Below the pieces are notes generated by a model that searched no databases, was not told the origin of the DNA, and was given only the letters and a program-made list of their open reading frames with translations. Below are positions 13,701 through 24,870 of a DNA stretch of 38,353 nucleotides, piece by piece. Every line of letters begins with the position of its first letter. The stretch's first letter is position 1. Origin of the DNA: Rhizophagus sp. LPA8_4_AMF (taxonomy: Eukaryota > Glomeromycota > Glomeromycetes > Glomerales > Glomeraceae); assembly GCA_021464525.1 (NCBI GenBank), contig JADRCO010000306.1:1-38353 (forward strand), in the 5' to 3' direction. The translations under genes were made by a program, and so were the position numbers.

Positions 13701-14960
13701 ACTATGGATGAAGACGAGGATGTTGAGGAGGATGTAGATGGAAATGATATTGAAGATGACGAAGAAGAAGAATTTGAATACGATGACAACTTTGATGATG
13801 GATTTGAATTCAAAGACACTGAAAAAAATCATGAAGAGGAAATTGATGACGAAGATGGTAGGCACAATATTATCGATAGTTATGTTAATTAATTATTATT
13901 ACTAATTAATATTTTCACAATAATGTTACCAGATGGCATAGATCTTACATTACTACCTATTCCTGGTATTTAATAAAATTTCATTTAAAACCTTTAATAT
14001 TAAAAATTGAACATTATTTTTTTTTTTATAGCCGAATCTTCCAAGGGAGCTACACAACGTATTTGTAAAGAATTAAGAACAATAATAAGCAGACAGTCAG
14101 ATCCATCTAATGATTTGGGATTCTTTGTCGATACTAATAGATTACAATCAGTATACCAATGGGTTTGTAATTCCTTATAATATAATATTGAAATATTCTT
14201 TATATTAAGTATTCTTAAATTATTTATAAATAGGTGGTTCAACTTAATAACTTTGATTCTAATCTACCACTTGCTCAAGATATGGCAAGAAACCGGGTAA
14301 ATTCCATTGACCTGGAGGTTAGATTTGCGCCCGACTATCCTTTTGTACCACCGTAAGTTTTAACCTTTTTTATGTGTGTGATTGACTTAAAACCAAATAT
14401 TATCAATCACCTGTTTTTTCCTCGTACTTTAGATACGTTCGTGTTATTCGCCCCAGACTCTTAAGATTTATGGACGGGGGTGGTGGACACGTGAGTTATT
14501 TTTTTTATATCTTGTTCATATAAATATTATATTATACATAATTCAATGAATCAAATAGGTAACTGCTGGAGGATCTATTTGCATGGATCTTCTGACGCTT
14601 GGAAATGAACGTGAACGCGGATGGTCTTCTGTTTACACGATGGAGGCTGTATTACTACAGGTAAATAATTTGCCGGTTATAACAAATAAAATGTAATTAG
14701 CAATTAATCGATTTAAATTTATTACAAATATTCTAGGTTAAGATGGCATTAAGTTCTTTGGACCCAAAACCAGCAAGACTTGATCGTAACTGGAATTGTG
14801 AATATAGCCCTAGCGTATGTATTTTAGTATCTTTTACTATTATTGAACGCGTATATTTATTTATTTAAAATTATAGGAAGCTATTGACGCATATATAAGA
14901 GTCGCTAATCAGCATGGATGGGCCGTACCACAAGGATGGAGTTCTTTATTTGGTCGTTAA
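10123..14960 (+). CDS. PARP-type ADP-ribosyltransferase fused to a UBE2Q-like E2 domain
   Basis: Sixteen exons: 10123-10210, 10326-10409, 10559-10639, 10745-11003, 11082-11201, 11277-12739, 12827-12887, 12952-13152, 13241-13857, 13933-13965, 14032-14162, 14234-14352, 14433-14490, 14559-14660, 14737-14814 and 14877-14960; 1192 residues. A Cys cluster (C399, C402, C419, C424) matches the zinc-like segment of fungal PARP/UBC proteins. The ART domain has FHGS (H707) and GRAYGDGVY (Y738). By spacing, the third triad position is H790, not Glu, arguing for mono-ADP-ribosylation or no activity. An acidic linker (about 935-990) follows. The C-terminal UBC fold (about 1045-1180) has FAPDYPFVPP and TAGGSICMDLLT with catalytic C1113, as in UBE2Q. 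Likely nuclear or cytosolic; substrates unknown. The exon 7 acceptor could be 12833 instead; exon 3 is the least certain. Confidence 0.88.
10676..10700. repeat. (TA)n microsatellite in an intron
   Basis: Uninterrupted TA dinucleotide run inside the third intron of the PARP-E2 gene, a short distance before the acceptor at 10743-10744. Likely length-polymorphic; it has no coding effect. Confidence 0.9.
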
Positions 14961-15981
14961 AAGACAAAAAAAACTATTTAATCTTATGGTTAATTAATGA
15001 TTTGAATTTGCTGTATTCCTTATTTTATTTTATTATATGCTTTTGCATAATTTACTGAGGTTAATCAAACTATTATTTTTTATTGTTTAAAGTGAACAAA
15101 GTGTTGTAGATAACGTCTTGTTTGAATTTATGTACACGATGCGAGCTTTATTACTATTTTGATCATGCACAAATTTCATACATCTGCCTAACAACTTAAC
15201 AACTAAATTATAATAACAATTTAGACCAATTGTATGCAGTAATCAGCTGTTAATCGACTTTTTCTTTCTACTAAATAAAGAAAAATATATCTCAACAAAA
15301 ATGCTTTATTTCAAATAGTGTTTGTTATGTTTTATACAAATTTTATTGCTTTATTAGCCTAGAATATTCTTCAAAATAATAGAATTTTTTTTGATTACGT
15401 AATTATTTTATATCACGTGATATACATATTAATTTACGATTAAAATGAACATTTATTTAAATTAATTATAATGCAATTAATAGATTATTAATAAATAGAA
15501 TATGCTCCTAATTCAAAAGTGCTTTTGAATTTTATACATCTATTTCTAATTATTTGTTTATATATTAACAACGAACCCAAATCATTTTATTAAATACATT
15601 GTTAATTTAATAATAAAAATAGATCATTTGAGGTTCGAATCAAGAAACAAATAAAGAACTGCTAAATCATCAAGTATATATTGCTCTAACATAGTAATAA
15701 AATAAAATTTATATAAGCTAAAACCCAGATTTCTACAAATGCTCTATATTTATCCGTATCTGAGTGAACTAAAATGAATATAAAAAAAATTGTAAATAAA
15801 ATAAAATAATATGACTAAATTATTTAAACCAGCCATCCTACATATATAACACATTATATATGTTATATATTGGCACCCAAATTACTTAATTATAATTTTA
15901 TGGTACACGAGAAAAAAAAAAAAATCGCTAAAAGGAATGAACTGTTTACATAATTGTATATGTTGAAATGCTAAATGATAA
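14961..15981. other. Convergent 3' intergenic region
   Basis: Lies between the 3' ends of the PARP-E2 gene (plus) and the 14-3-3 gene (minus). It is AT-rich with no gene. Two hairpins stand out: ATTCAAAAG-TG-CTTTTGAAT at 15511-15530, a perfect 9-base stem, and a TATATAAC/GTTATATA pair around 15843-15868. Either may help separate convergent transcripts; this is speculation. Confidence 0.5.
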
Positions 15982-17366
15982 TTAAGCTTCCGCTTCTTCT
16001 TTTGGTTCAGTGGTTTCTTCTTCTTTTGGAGCTTCGGCTTTTTCAGCTAAGTAAGATATAAACAAACATAATTGTTAGCGACATACTATTATAATAGTGA
16101 TATATGTAAATAAAAAGGTTTATTAACGTACTCCCTTCCTGCATATCTGATGTCCAAAGTGTCAAATTATCTCTCAATAACTGCATAATTAATGTCGAGT
16201 CTTTGTAACTTTCTTCAGAAAGGGTATCTAATTCAGCAATAGCATCATCGAATGCTTGCTTGGCCAAATGACAAGCCTTATCAGGAGAATTCAAAATTTC
16301 ATAATAAAAAACTGAAAAATTCAAGGCTAATCCCAATCGAATTGGATGGGTTGGGGCAAGTTCAGTAACTGCAACTTCACTAGCAGCTTTGTACGCATCC
16401 AAGGATTTATCTGCAGATTGACTTCGTCTATCACCAGTAGCAAATTCCGCAAGATATCTGTGGTAATCCCCTTTCCTAAAATGAAAATAACGTCATCATT
16501 AAACAATAATTTAATTATGAAGCGTATGCTAAATAATTAAAAAAAAAAAAAGAAAATCATTACAAACATTTTATGGTAAAATACTTTAGATTCACCGGTA
16601 GCAGCTGACGGAATTAAATGATTATCCAGTACTTCCAAAATATCATCACATATTTTGGTCAATTCTTCTTCGATCTTTGAACGATATTCTTTGATAAAGC
16701 TAACTTGAGTCTCGTTTCCTTTAGACTCTTCTTTTTGTTCAATTGAAGAGACAATCCGCCAGGAAGCTCTTCGAGCTCCAATTACGTTTTTGTAGGCAAC
16801 AGACAAGAGATTGCGTTCCTCAACAGTTAGTTCTTGATCGGCAGAAGCGACTTGTTTCATGTTTTCGACCATTTCTATTACATATTGGTGATTTGATGAA
16901 ATATTTTAGTCAATTTCTATATCTAAAATTTACTATAATCAATTTTTTGTTGATCATTATTGAAAATTCAAATCAAATCGAATCTCTTAAGTAAAATCTG
17001 ATTATGAAAAAAATTTTTCCTCCATCTAATAAATAATCTGAACATTATAAAAAAAATTACGCTTAATTTTATATCGAACAAATTATTATTATTATTCATT
17101 TTCTCCTTTTAAGAAACCATTCATCATAGATTAATTCCTCAAGCAGATGATCGTAAGTTAACTAATATACTTTCATACTGAGTTTAGATTAACTTAATCT
17201 AGCATCATATAACTATAAGCTCAATAATTTCAAAAGAAATACACGTTCAATAGGTGAACAGAGATGATACCGGATGTTTAACTGGTTTCTCACCTTCATA
17301 ACGTTCGGCCTGCTCAGCGAGCTTGGCAAGGTAAACGTAATCTTCGCGTGTTTGAGCTTCGACCAT
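15982..17366 (-). CDS. 14-3-3 protein
   Basis: Four exons: 17366-17294, 16874-16568, 16475-16132 and 16046-15982, giving 262 residues, close to yeast Bmh1/Bmh2. Hallmarks are [20 protein letters not shown] at the N-terminus, [29 protein letters not shown], and the [12 protein letters not shown] and NLTLWTSD signatures. The phosphopeptide pocket residues correspond to K53, R60, R133 and Y134. The tail after residue 242 is a short acidic EK-rich segment, as in fungi. 14-3-3 dimers bind phosphoserine or phosphothreonine partners in signalling, cell cycle and metabolism. The first exon is separated by a 419-base intron (17293-16875), the longest in this gene. The initiating ATG is followed at once by the family-standard sequence, so the start is firm. 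Confidence 0.97.
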
Positions 17367-18483
17367 TTTGAATAAATACTAAATAAAATTTCGTATGAAA
17401 ATTGCTTGGATACGATTGACAACAGTGATAAAGTTAAAGCTGAAATAAATAAATAAAGAGTTTAGCAAAAAAAGATTGCGAACCCTTTGTCTATCAAAGT
17501 TAGATGGGAGTGACTAAAATAATACTGATCAAAGGCAAACGTTTGGTAAGTTTGGTATGTCGCACTTGTGTTGCAATAAAAAAAGAACTTTACAGAATTC
17601 AAATTTACATCATAGGTCACACACGCCGCAAAGTATCACACCGCTTTTACCACCGTTGCACAGGCCGATCGCCGACTCACCTCGCATCTCGTTAATTTAC
17701 ACACTGACTCATATTTACAGCATCCTTTTAGGGTAAAAATTAAATGAGTTAAATAATGTTTATATTTGTTAAAAATCAAATTAGTAAGACTTCATAATTA
17801 ATAGTATAATTTTATATTATTTGAATTGTTTATTTTTACAAATGATAATTCTTATTATACAGTATATTATAAAAATTTACAAAAACTTTATCATTATTAT
17901 CAAAAAGTAGGGAAATTAATTTATGTACTAAATCATAATATTATTTCTTACTTTTATTCCAATTAATTTATATATACTGTAAAAAATATTGTTATGTGCT
18001 AATTTAATACTCATAATTACGTATTATATCTATATTACTGTATTTTAGTTTGTATGACTCAGAAAACAATGACAAGATGCTGCGGAAATTATCTTCATAG
18101 AGCGTTGTATATACCCAAAAATGTATAATCATCTCGTGGGAAACGATTTTTAATAGGTTCAACTTTTAAAACAATAAAGAACCGGTTTGAAATATTTATT
18201 TGAACTACTTGTTATATCAAGTCAGGGGTGCATAATGGAAAAAAACCGGTTTTTTTCTCATGATGAAAATCAGTCAACTTCATGGTGGTTCGATCTATCA
18301 AATCATATTTCATTCCATTATCAATTTACTTACTGATTTACTATTTGTATTTTTCCGTATATAATAAATTATTTTTTAGAATTCCCAAAAAATTTTTCAA
18401 ATTCCCCTTTGATCCCCCGACGATAGGAAACAATTGTAAAAATTTTTTTTTTATTTTTTTTATTTTTTTTTTCTTTAAAAAAA
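17367..18483. other. Divergent intergenic region between the 14-3-3 and SUN genes
   Basis: Should contain the promoters of both genes. Bases 17600-17700 are less AT-rich than their surroundings and probably belong to the 14-3-3 promoter or 5' untranslated region. An open frame there at 17504-17695 has no protein character. A poly-T/TA-rich tract (18439-18480) lies immediately before the SUN ATG. Two ACCGGT sites are listed separately. Confidence 0.5.
18179..18256. promoter_or_regulatory. Paired AACCGGTT palindromes upstream of the SUN gene
   Basis: GAACCGGTTT lies at 18179-18188, and an 18-base perfect palindrome, seven A, CCGG, seven T, lies at 18239-18256, about 228 bases before the SUN start codon. 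AACCGGTT is the known binding site of CP2/Grainyhead transcription factors, which occur in fungi. That these copies are used is inference. Confidence 0.35.
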
Positions 18484-20031
18484 ATGTCTCCAATAACACG
18501 TAGCAAGACAATTCCAATTCGATATCTCTATCCTGACTTTCCTAGTTTCCTAAACCTTGAATTAGCTTATAATAAAGCACTTTCTCGTCTTCAACAAGAT
18601 GCCAAAGAAATATTGGAAATGGTATTGGACGAACATGAAGTTAGAGTTCACTTATATAGTCCTAACGCGTCTCCAGAATATTGGTTGGTTAACAATAATG
18701 AAGCATTAGAAGAAGTTGTTTATTATAAAATGAGAACTAGGTTAGTTAATAGATATAGACAGCAGTTTATGAATAAAGGAATCGATATTTCAAAATACGA
18801 AGAACCACAACAAAATGTACAAGAGTTATTTTCTCGTGATACACTTCCAGTAATGGATATTTGTGGATTCGCAAAAGAAGGTTATGAAAAATATAGTTTC
18901 TTTCACGAAGAAGAAGGAGCATCTTCATCAACTGCCTTTTATCAACAATCACCATCACCACCATCATCGTGTAATTTTAGTTTCTCATTTAAATTTGAGT
19001 CAAGTCAAACACTTCTTGGAGATTACACTGATACCGATATTGATGATACTAGATCATCACCTTTAGTTCACCGTCATCACGGACGTACACAATTCATTAG
19101 TAATTTCTTGAGCGTAATTAATTTTCAATTACCTAATATTCAGCTGCCAATTAATTTATTAAGACGCGAAAATTTTTATTTTCTATTCATTGTTTTAATT
19201 TCATTTATCATGTTTGGTTATTTGTTTGAACTTGACTTGAATAAATCTACACAAGTGCAACTACTACAAAAGAAGGTGACAAGAGGAAAGTTGAATGATA
19301 CTGTTAGAGCACAAGTACAACAATTTATTGAACAGGAAATGTCACGTGTTTCAACATCACCTACTATAATTGGAACAAAAGAATATATAGGAAAAGAAGT
19401 AGATAATAATGACGGTAGATTACTTGGATATGTTAGAACACAATTAAATGAAGTTCTTCAAGAGCAATTAGAAAGAATGATGGAAGGTACAAGTACAGAT
19501 TATGCATTGTATACAAGCGGAGCAAAAATCATACCTAAATTAACATCACGTACTTATGAGATATGGCCAAGTAAGGGTATTCAACGTTTTTGGGGAAAAT
19601 TAACACGTCGAAATGTTATTACTAGTAAAAAACCTGAAATCGTGATATCACCAAACATAAATGTTGGCGATTGTTGGTGTTTTAACGGTACACAAGGACA
19701 AATTGGGATAAAATTATCGAGGAACATTATAGTTACGCATGTTACTTATAGTCATATTGGAAAAGGAGTGTCGATTGATCCAATTTCTTCAGCACCTCGT
19801 GAATTTGAATTGTGGGGTTTAGATGAAAAAAAGGATTTTAAAATATTCTTAGGAAAATATCAATATGATTTATATGGTCATCCTACACAATTGTTTAATG
19901 TAACCGATGAGATTGCAAAGAAGAATAATAAGAGAGTAAGTTCTGTTTTAATGAAATTTTTGAATAACCACGAAAATCCTAAATTTACATGTTTATATCG
20001 GCTTCAAATTCATGGTATCATGCCCAATTAA
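18484..20031 (+). CDS. SUN-domain nuclear envelope protein
   Basis: Intronless, 515 residues. Residues 1-230 are the presumed nucleoplasmic part, with a Ser/Pro/His-rich stretch around 145-200. Residues 231-249 form one clear membrane helix (FYFLFIVLISFIMFGYLF). Residues 255-335 are helical and could trimerise as a coiled coil. A C-terminal SUN domain (about 340-513) shows DYALYTSGAKII, VGDCWCFNGTQGQIGIKL, VTYSHI and SSAPREFELWGL, then the final RLQIHGI strand. SUN proteins sit in the inner nuclear membrane and bind KASH proteins in the perinuclear space, forming LINC bridges that tether nuclei, spindle poles or telomeres. This one resembles the Sad1/UNC84 class by layout. A second ATG at 18863 is in another frame and is not a start. 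The 5' flank is a pyrimidine tract. Confidence 0.93.
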   Translation: MSPITRSKTIPIRYLYPDFPSFLNLELAYNKALSRLQQDAKEILEMVLDEHEVRVHLYSPNASPEYWLVNNNEALEEVVYYKMRTRLVNRYRQQFMNKGIDISKYEEPQQNVQELFSRDTLPVMDICGFAKEGYEKYSFFHEEEGASSSTAFYQQSPSPPSSCNFSFSFKFESSQTLLGDYTDTDIDDTRSSPLVHRHHGRTQFISNFLSVINFQLPNIQLPINLLRRENFYFLFIVLISFIMFGYLFELDLNKSTQVQLLQKKVTRGKLNDTVRAQVQQFIEQEMSRVSTSPTIIGTKEYIGKEVDNNDGRLLGYVRTQLNEVLQEQLERMMEGTSTDYALYTSGAKIIPKLTSRTYEIWPSKGIQRFWGKLTRRNVITSKKPEIVISPNINVGDCWCFNGTQGQIGIKLSRNIIVTHVTYSHIGKGVSIDPISSAPREFELWGLDEKKDFKIFLGKYQYDLYGHPTQLFNVTDEIAKKNNKRVSSVLMKFLNNHENPKFTCLYRLQIHGIMPN

Positions 20032-20364
20032 TAATTTTTATATAAATATTATTCTATATAAACAAATTATTACTACAAATCATTACTCTATATATTAGTC
20101 TATATTGCTCTATACAAATTATTATTCTATACAAAAAAAAAAAAAAATTATTATACATCTTTTCATCTTTTTTTTATATATTTTATACATACATATATAT
20201 ATTTTTATTTATAAATAAATAAATGGTTTAATAAAAATCACGTATGATCTCATTATTTCATAATAAATAGTTGATCAACGTTACATAACATATGTCTATT
20301 GCATTTTCCTATAAAATGCCTGACAAATCGTTTTTTTTAAAGGTTTTCGTTAGTACATTTTAAT
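20032..20364. other. Short spacer
   Basis: AT-rich 333 bases between two plus-strand genes. It contains several near-repeats of a CTATA-centred word (around 20050-20130, such as TATTCTATA and CTATACAAATTATTA), probably in the SUN 3' untranslated region, and the promoter of the next gene. Nothing else is seen. Confidence 0.45.
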
Positions 20365-21149
20365 ATGACGACAGTTAGTAAGCAAGAAGTGTTAGTGTTT
20401 GGAGAGATTCGACATGCAATAAATCTTTTAGAAGAAATGAAACGAAGATATGAGTTTAAGGTATTAATTATTATACAAGAAAATAAAAAAAATAAAATAA
20501 AACTTTTCATATTGTTCAAATATTTTAAATAATCAATAGGAATTTAATTCTACGAAAAATGACTTTCTGTTGGAAGGAAATACGAAATATGAGAATGTAG
20601 TTGCAATATTATTGGCTCACGGAGCAGATCAGGTGAATAATAATTTTAAATGTAAAAAAAATATTTTTTATCATTTTTTTTTACACACATATATACATTC
20701 CAGATCATAGATAAATTTGATACAGAAACGTTAGATGCTCTTTCACCAGCTGTCAATGCGATATTGGTAATTGGAGATGCATCAAAATTAGTTGATATTA
20801 AAGCGGCCACAAGTAATGGTGTTTTTGTTGCTGATACATCAACCAAAACTTCGTCAACCGAAGGTAAGAAAAAGTTTTAATTTTCTTTAAAATTAGAAAA
20901 TGACGAAGATAGTGAAAATGGTAAAATATATATTTATCATTTATATATTTTAATATATTTTTTTTAGATGAAATAGAAGCTAATATACTTGAAAATCTTG
21001 ACTTTACATTAATCACGGGAGTACCAAAGAATCCAGTTAATGAAATTGAAAAAGTAAAAGAAGCAGCAGCTGATAAAGCAACAAATATTGTAACTTCGGC
21101 CGGTGAAATTGGCGAGTTAGATTATTCTGATCTTCAAATACAACTTTAA
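20365..21149 (+). CDS. N-terminal half of a D-2-hydroxyacid dehydrogenase-like protein
   Basis: Four exons: 20365-20460, 20540-20632, 20704-20863 and 20968-21149; 176 residues. The start (QEVLVFGEIRHAINLLEEM, then KRRYEF) and the middle (LDALSPAVNAILVIGDASKL) resemble the substrate-side N-terminal domain of fungal glyoxylate or hydroxypyruvate reductase-type D-isomer-specific 2-hydroxyacid dehydrogenases, which run about 330-350 residues. The segment where such enzymes have NGAGYD reads VIGDASKLVD. The NAD-binding Rossmann domain and the Arg/Glu/His catalytic residues are absent, and no room remains because the convergent kinase gene ends 157 bases away. Phase closes at all junctions and no stop interrupts, so it may still be expressed. 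It is either a decaying duplicate or a repurposed domain. Family assignment is from recall of conserved patterns. Confidence 0.65.
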
Positions 21150-21305
21150 AATAGTAATTATTTTATTATTTTATAATCTTATTATTATAATACAATTATA
21201 CAAATTGTTATATTATTCATTAAAAGAATGTATCAATAAAAAAAAAACTATGTCATTTTTACAAATCCCAAAAATAATATATTCCTGTTATTTAATGTCA
21301 TTTAG

Positions 21306-23052
21306 TTAAACCGGTATAACTTTGTTTTTCGAATACCAATCTTTATCAATTAAAATAGAATCATCACTATTAATAGTAGGTAAAGAAGATGAAGTGGTTG
21401 GACCTAAAACTCCTATTATTTTATCACTACTAAAAGTATCATTTCGTGACATAGAAGTTAATTGTAAATCCAAATTTGAAATATCAGAAATATCAATGTT
21501 ATCATGTTTTGATAATCCTGTTAAACCATAATTTACATTTGAAGATAAAGAATAATTATTATCATCATGAGATCTAACGTTGCTCATTCTTAAACGAGTT
21601 ATACCTTGAACTACTTTAATTGCTTTTTTAAAAGTTGATCTCGCTGGAAAATTTGTTCTAACGTTGTTTAATAAATCAAAATTATCAACCGTATGAGCCA
21701 TATGAAACCAAGGATGTTTCAATGCTTCTTTAGCGGTAATCCTTTTATCAGCATCATAAGTTAACATTTTATCAATTAAATCTTTAGCATAATCACTAAT
21801 ATTTGACCAATATTCATCTTCAAAAAGATAAACCCCTTTTAAAATACTATCAAATAAAGATTGCTGATCTTCACCCCAGAATGGAGTGTATCCACATAAT
21901 AAAGTATACATTATAACACCGACACTCCAAATATCAACAGGTTTTCCATGACCAGTTTGTCTTAAAACTTCAGGTGCTACATAACCAGGAGTTCCACAAG
22001 CTGTCATTAATATATCATTATCATTTCTTAATATTTTTGATAATCCAAAATCTGTGATCATCAAATTTGAATTCTCAGATTTATCACTAAATAATAAATT
22101 TTCGGGTTTTAAATCACGATGGACGATCTCATGATCATGAAGATATTCTACACCTTTAAGAATTTGTTGTACTAAATTCGCAGCATCTTTTTCTGTATAT
22201 GATCCTTTCAGAAGAAGTTGATAAAATAATTCTCCTCCACTAGCCAAATCTGTGATTATGTAAACAGCTTTATTTGTTTCAAATAAATCATGAAGTGTAA
22301 CAATGTGCGGATGATTAACTTTTTTGAGAACATCGAGTTCCGTAGTTAACATCTGTTCTTTTCCTATAAATAATTAATAAATAAAAATAAATAAATAAAT
22401 ATAAATATGAATGAATCTAAACAAATATATAATTTTAGATAATTACCTTTAATGTCTCTTTTGCTAATGATTTTCAAAGCATAATTAATTCCAGTACGTT
22501 TATCTGTACATTCTTTAACCACTCCAAATGATCCTGTACCAAGAATTTTTTTGGAGATTTTGTAATGTTTCTCCAAAGACCATGGATATGGTGGTTCTTT
22601 TGGAACCTTAGGTTCTACTTCGATTTTATGAAAAATGTTTTTGATTTTATGCATCACGAATCTAATAAAAAAAGTGAATAATGTTGTATATAATGCGTAA
22701 GTATTCTAATAGTCTAATAATATTCTAACAATCTAAAAATAATCTAAATCCAACAAATTTTAATTATTATATTTTTTTTGATCAGAAGGAAAATGTTATC
22801 CTTTATATAATTTTTTTTTTGTATGTCAAGTAATATTACTCCTTAAATATCTAAAATTAAATTAAATGCTGACCTTGTTCGATTTTTTATGTATTTCGGA
22901 GTATTTCTATAATATTTACGCATGTTTTTAAATTTGTTAGTGGTGGTTGAAAAATGAGGCGTTGTTGGATCATCGTCATTACGACGCTTATTAGAAAATA
23001 GAAAGTGGAATGAAATTCGATCATGCATAATTTTATTGGGTTTGGACAACAT
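21306..23052 (-). CDS. CaMKI-like Ser/Thr protein kinase
   Basis: Three exons: 23052-22874, 22661-22447 and 22363-21306; 483 residues. The kinase domain (about 93-350) has GTGSFGVV (101-108), catalytic K123 in ALKII, HRDLKPEN (D215), DFG (D236) and the CGTPGYVAPEVL activation loop with a phosphorylatable threonine just before GY. After it, ARSTFKKAIKVVQGITRLR is a basic amphipathic stretch in the place of the autoinhibitory and calmodulin-binding helix of CaMKI. The Ser/Asp-rich tail has no known domain. The family answers Ca2+/calmodulin and, in fungi, affects stress responses and hyphal growth. The first exon adds a basic extension ending near KNRTRFVMHKIKNIF. If translation instead began at the MH in exon 2, about 62 residues would be lost; the splice is GT-AG and in phase, so I include it. 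Confidence 0.92.
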
Positions 23053-24689
23053 CTTTCCAGATTTTCAATGATTTACCAAAATGCTTGGTTTATGACGTAT
23101 TTTTGAGGGGTAGAAAAAAAAAATTTAACTATGAAGTGGATTATAAAAAGAAAACCCAAAAAAATAAACAAATAAATGATTTTATGAATGAAAGTGATTA
23201 TAATAATAAAATTAAAAATAAAAAAGAAAGCAATAAAAAAAAATAAAATAAATTATATATCATATATTATTATTATTATTACACTATATAAAATATTATA
23301 CAATATATATCAAAAAATAAAATAACAGGAATATAAAAAATTAAACTATTTAATTTTATTTTTAAATTAAAAAGAACTTAAATTTAAAAATAAAATTAAA
23401 TTTTTTGGGGATTTTTTTATGATAAAAATGACAAAAAAAAAAAGTGAACAAAAAACATGAAAATAAAACCGAGTCCGCCACTTTTATATGAAAAGGTCGT
23501 GCAAGTTTAGTAAATAAATAAATAAATCAATTGTTATGACATCGATTGTAATTATACATAATTCCTAAAAAGTGTTCTCAAAAACTTTTGATGTAACTGA
23601 TCAGTCAGATGCCTATAAATGGATTAACTTATTTATTAATATAATGAAGTCCGATTTCCGTCGAATTTCATTCTGAACTGTTTTAACTGTTTAATGGTTT
23701 GGTTCAGATTCCGTGTATATAATCCCGTGTAACGAAAAATCGTCATCGGGTTTTCTTGACTCATCCCGCCACGATTTATGAAATGGATGTTCCTGTATAA
23801 TGCATACATAAACCAATAAAACAGTCCCATTCTGTAACCGGCATTATTTAAATTAAAAGTAAACGTTAAATCTTTTACATTGACGAGAGGAGTATTTTAA
23901 GTAGGATACTCTTAAAAGGGGGATGAATATTTTGTTATTAATATTATTTTTTCGGTTAATTTACAATCATCATTATAAATAGCAAATGACTAAGCATATA
24001 TAAAGCCATTAAATTATATTTAGCAGCTTGAAATATATAATCCACTGTGCCTTTTTATATATATACGCAGTAAATAAAATTCCTTTATTAGGTATAATAA
24101 AGTGTATATTTCCTGAAAATTATCTTATCTTTATCCTAAAAATTTTAGTTATATTTTACTTTATATAACTAAATAAAGTTATTCAAACGTTAAAAATTAT
24201 AATTTTTATAATTATTGGTAAAGCTCTATTTAAATTTTATATTAAATTCATATAAAAAATTATTAATAAATTCAATATATATACTTTTTAAAAAAAATAG
24301 GTATAATTATTAATAATTATATGCTATATTACAAATAATTTAACAGTAACAAGTAACTTGCCAATTATTTTATTAAATTTAACAATACTTAATAATACTT
24401 TACTATAAATAAAGAAATTAATTAAAAATCTTTAATTTATGATTATTATAAGTTTTAGCTTCAGTATAATTTAACTTAATTATTAATTTTACTTATAATA
24501 TAGCTGAAAAAGCCAGTTCATTGTCAAAAAAAAAATATTTATTTAAATGCATATAAAATTAAAACCTATAAGATCTGGGAGGCCTAAAAGTAGAAATTAA
24601 AGTCGAAATGGTCGAAATTACGTCATTTCAAATATAAAATCGTGACTACAAATATGAAACACATTGTTAGAATCTTTTCGACGAGACGA

Positions 24690-24810
24690 ATCTAATAATA
24701 CAAAGATTGTCAAAATATAATTACTAGATGCCGAAATAATAAGCAAAGATCCCCCTTGATTAGAGCTTTCAAAGATCATCCAATTTTGATTACTGGATGC
24801 CGAAACATCC
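24690..24810. repeat. Degenerate tandem repeat, about 69-base unit
   Basis: Two copies of AAAGAT-n3-C-n7-ATTACT[A/G]GATGCCGAAA end at 24736 and 24805, 69 bases apart. The bases before each copy also align. On the minus strand the repeat is open (24618-24878) and encodes a SASSN-type motif twice, so it may be a remnant of a dispersed repetitive family and not a gene. Confidence 0.5.
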
Positions 24811-24870
24811 CAAATACTATTATTATTTTTTTGATTTACTACGAGAAGAGCTAATACAAGAATTGTTATT

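Noticed and set aside
13601-13865. Antisense Ser-rich and Phe/Ile-rich frames opposite the PARP-E2 gene
   Set aside because: They are mirror images of the acidic GAT/GAA-rich linker codons, not genes.
17504-17695. Plus-strand frame of 63 codons upstream of the 14-3-3 gene
   Set aside because: Basic, low similarity to any family I recognise, and lies where the 14-3-3 promoter or 5' untranslated region should be.
18863-19066. Plus frame with a His run inside the SUN gene
   Set aside because: It is the +1 frame of CATCAC-type codons within the real SUN coding sequence.
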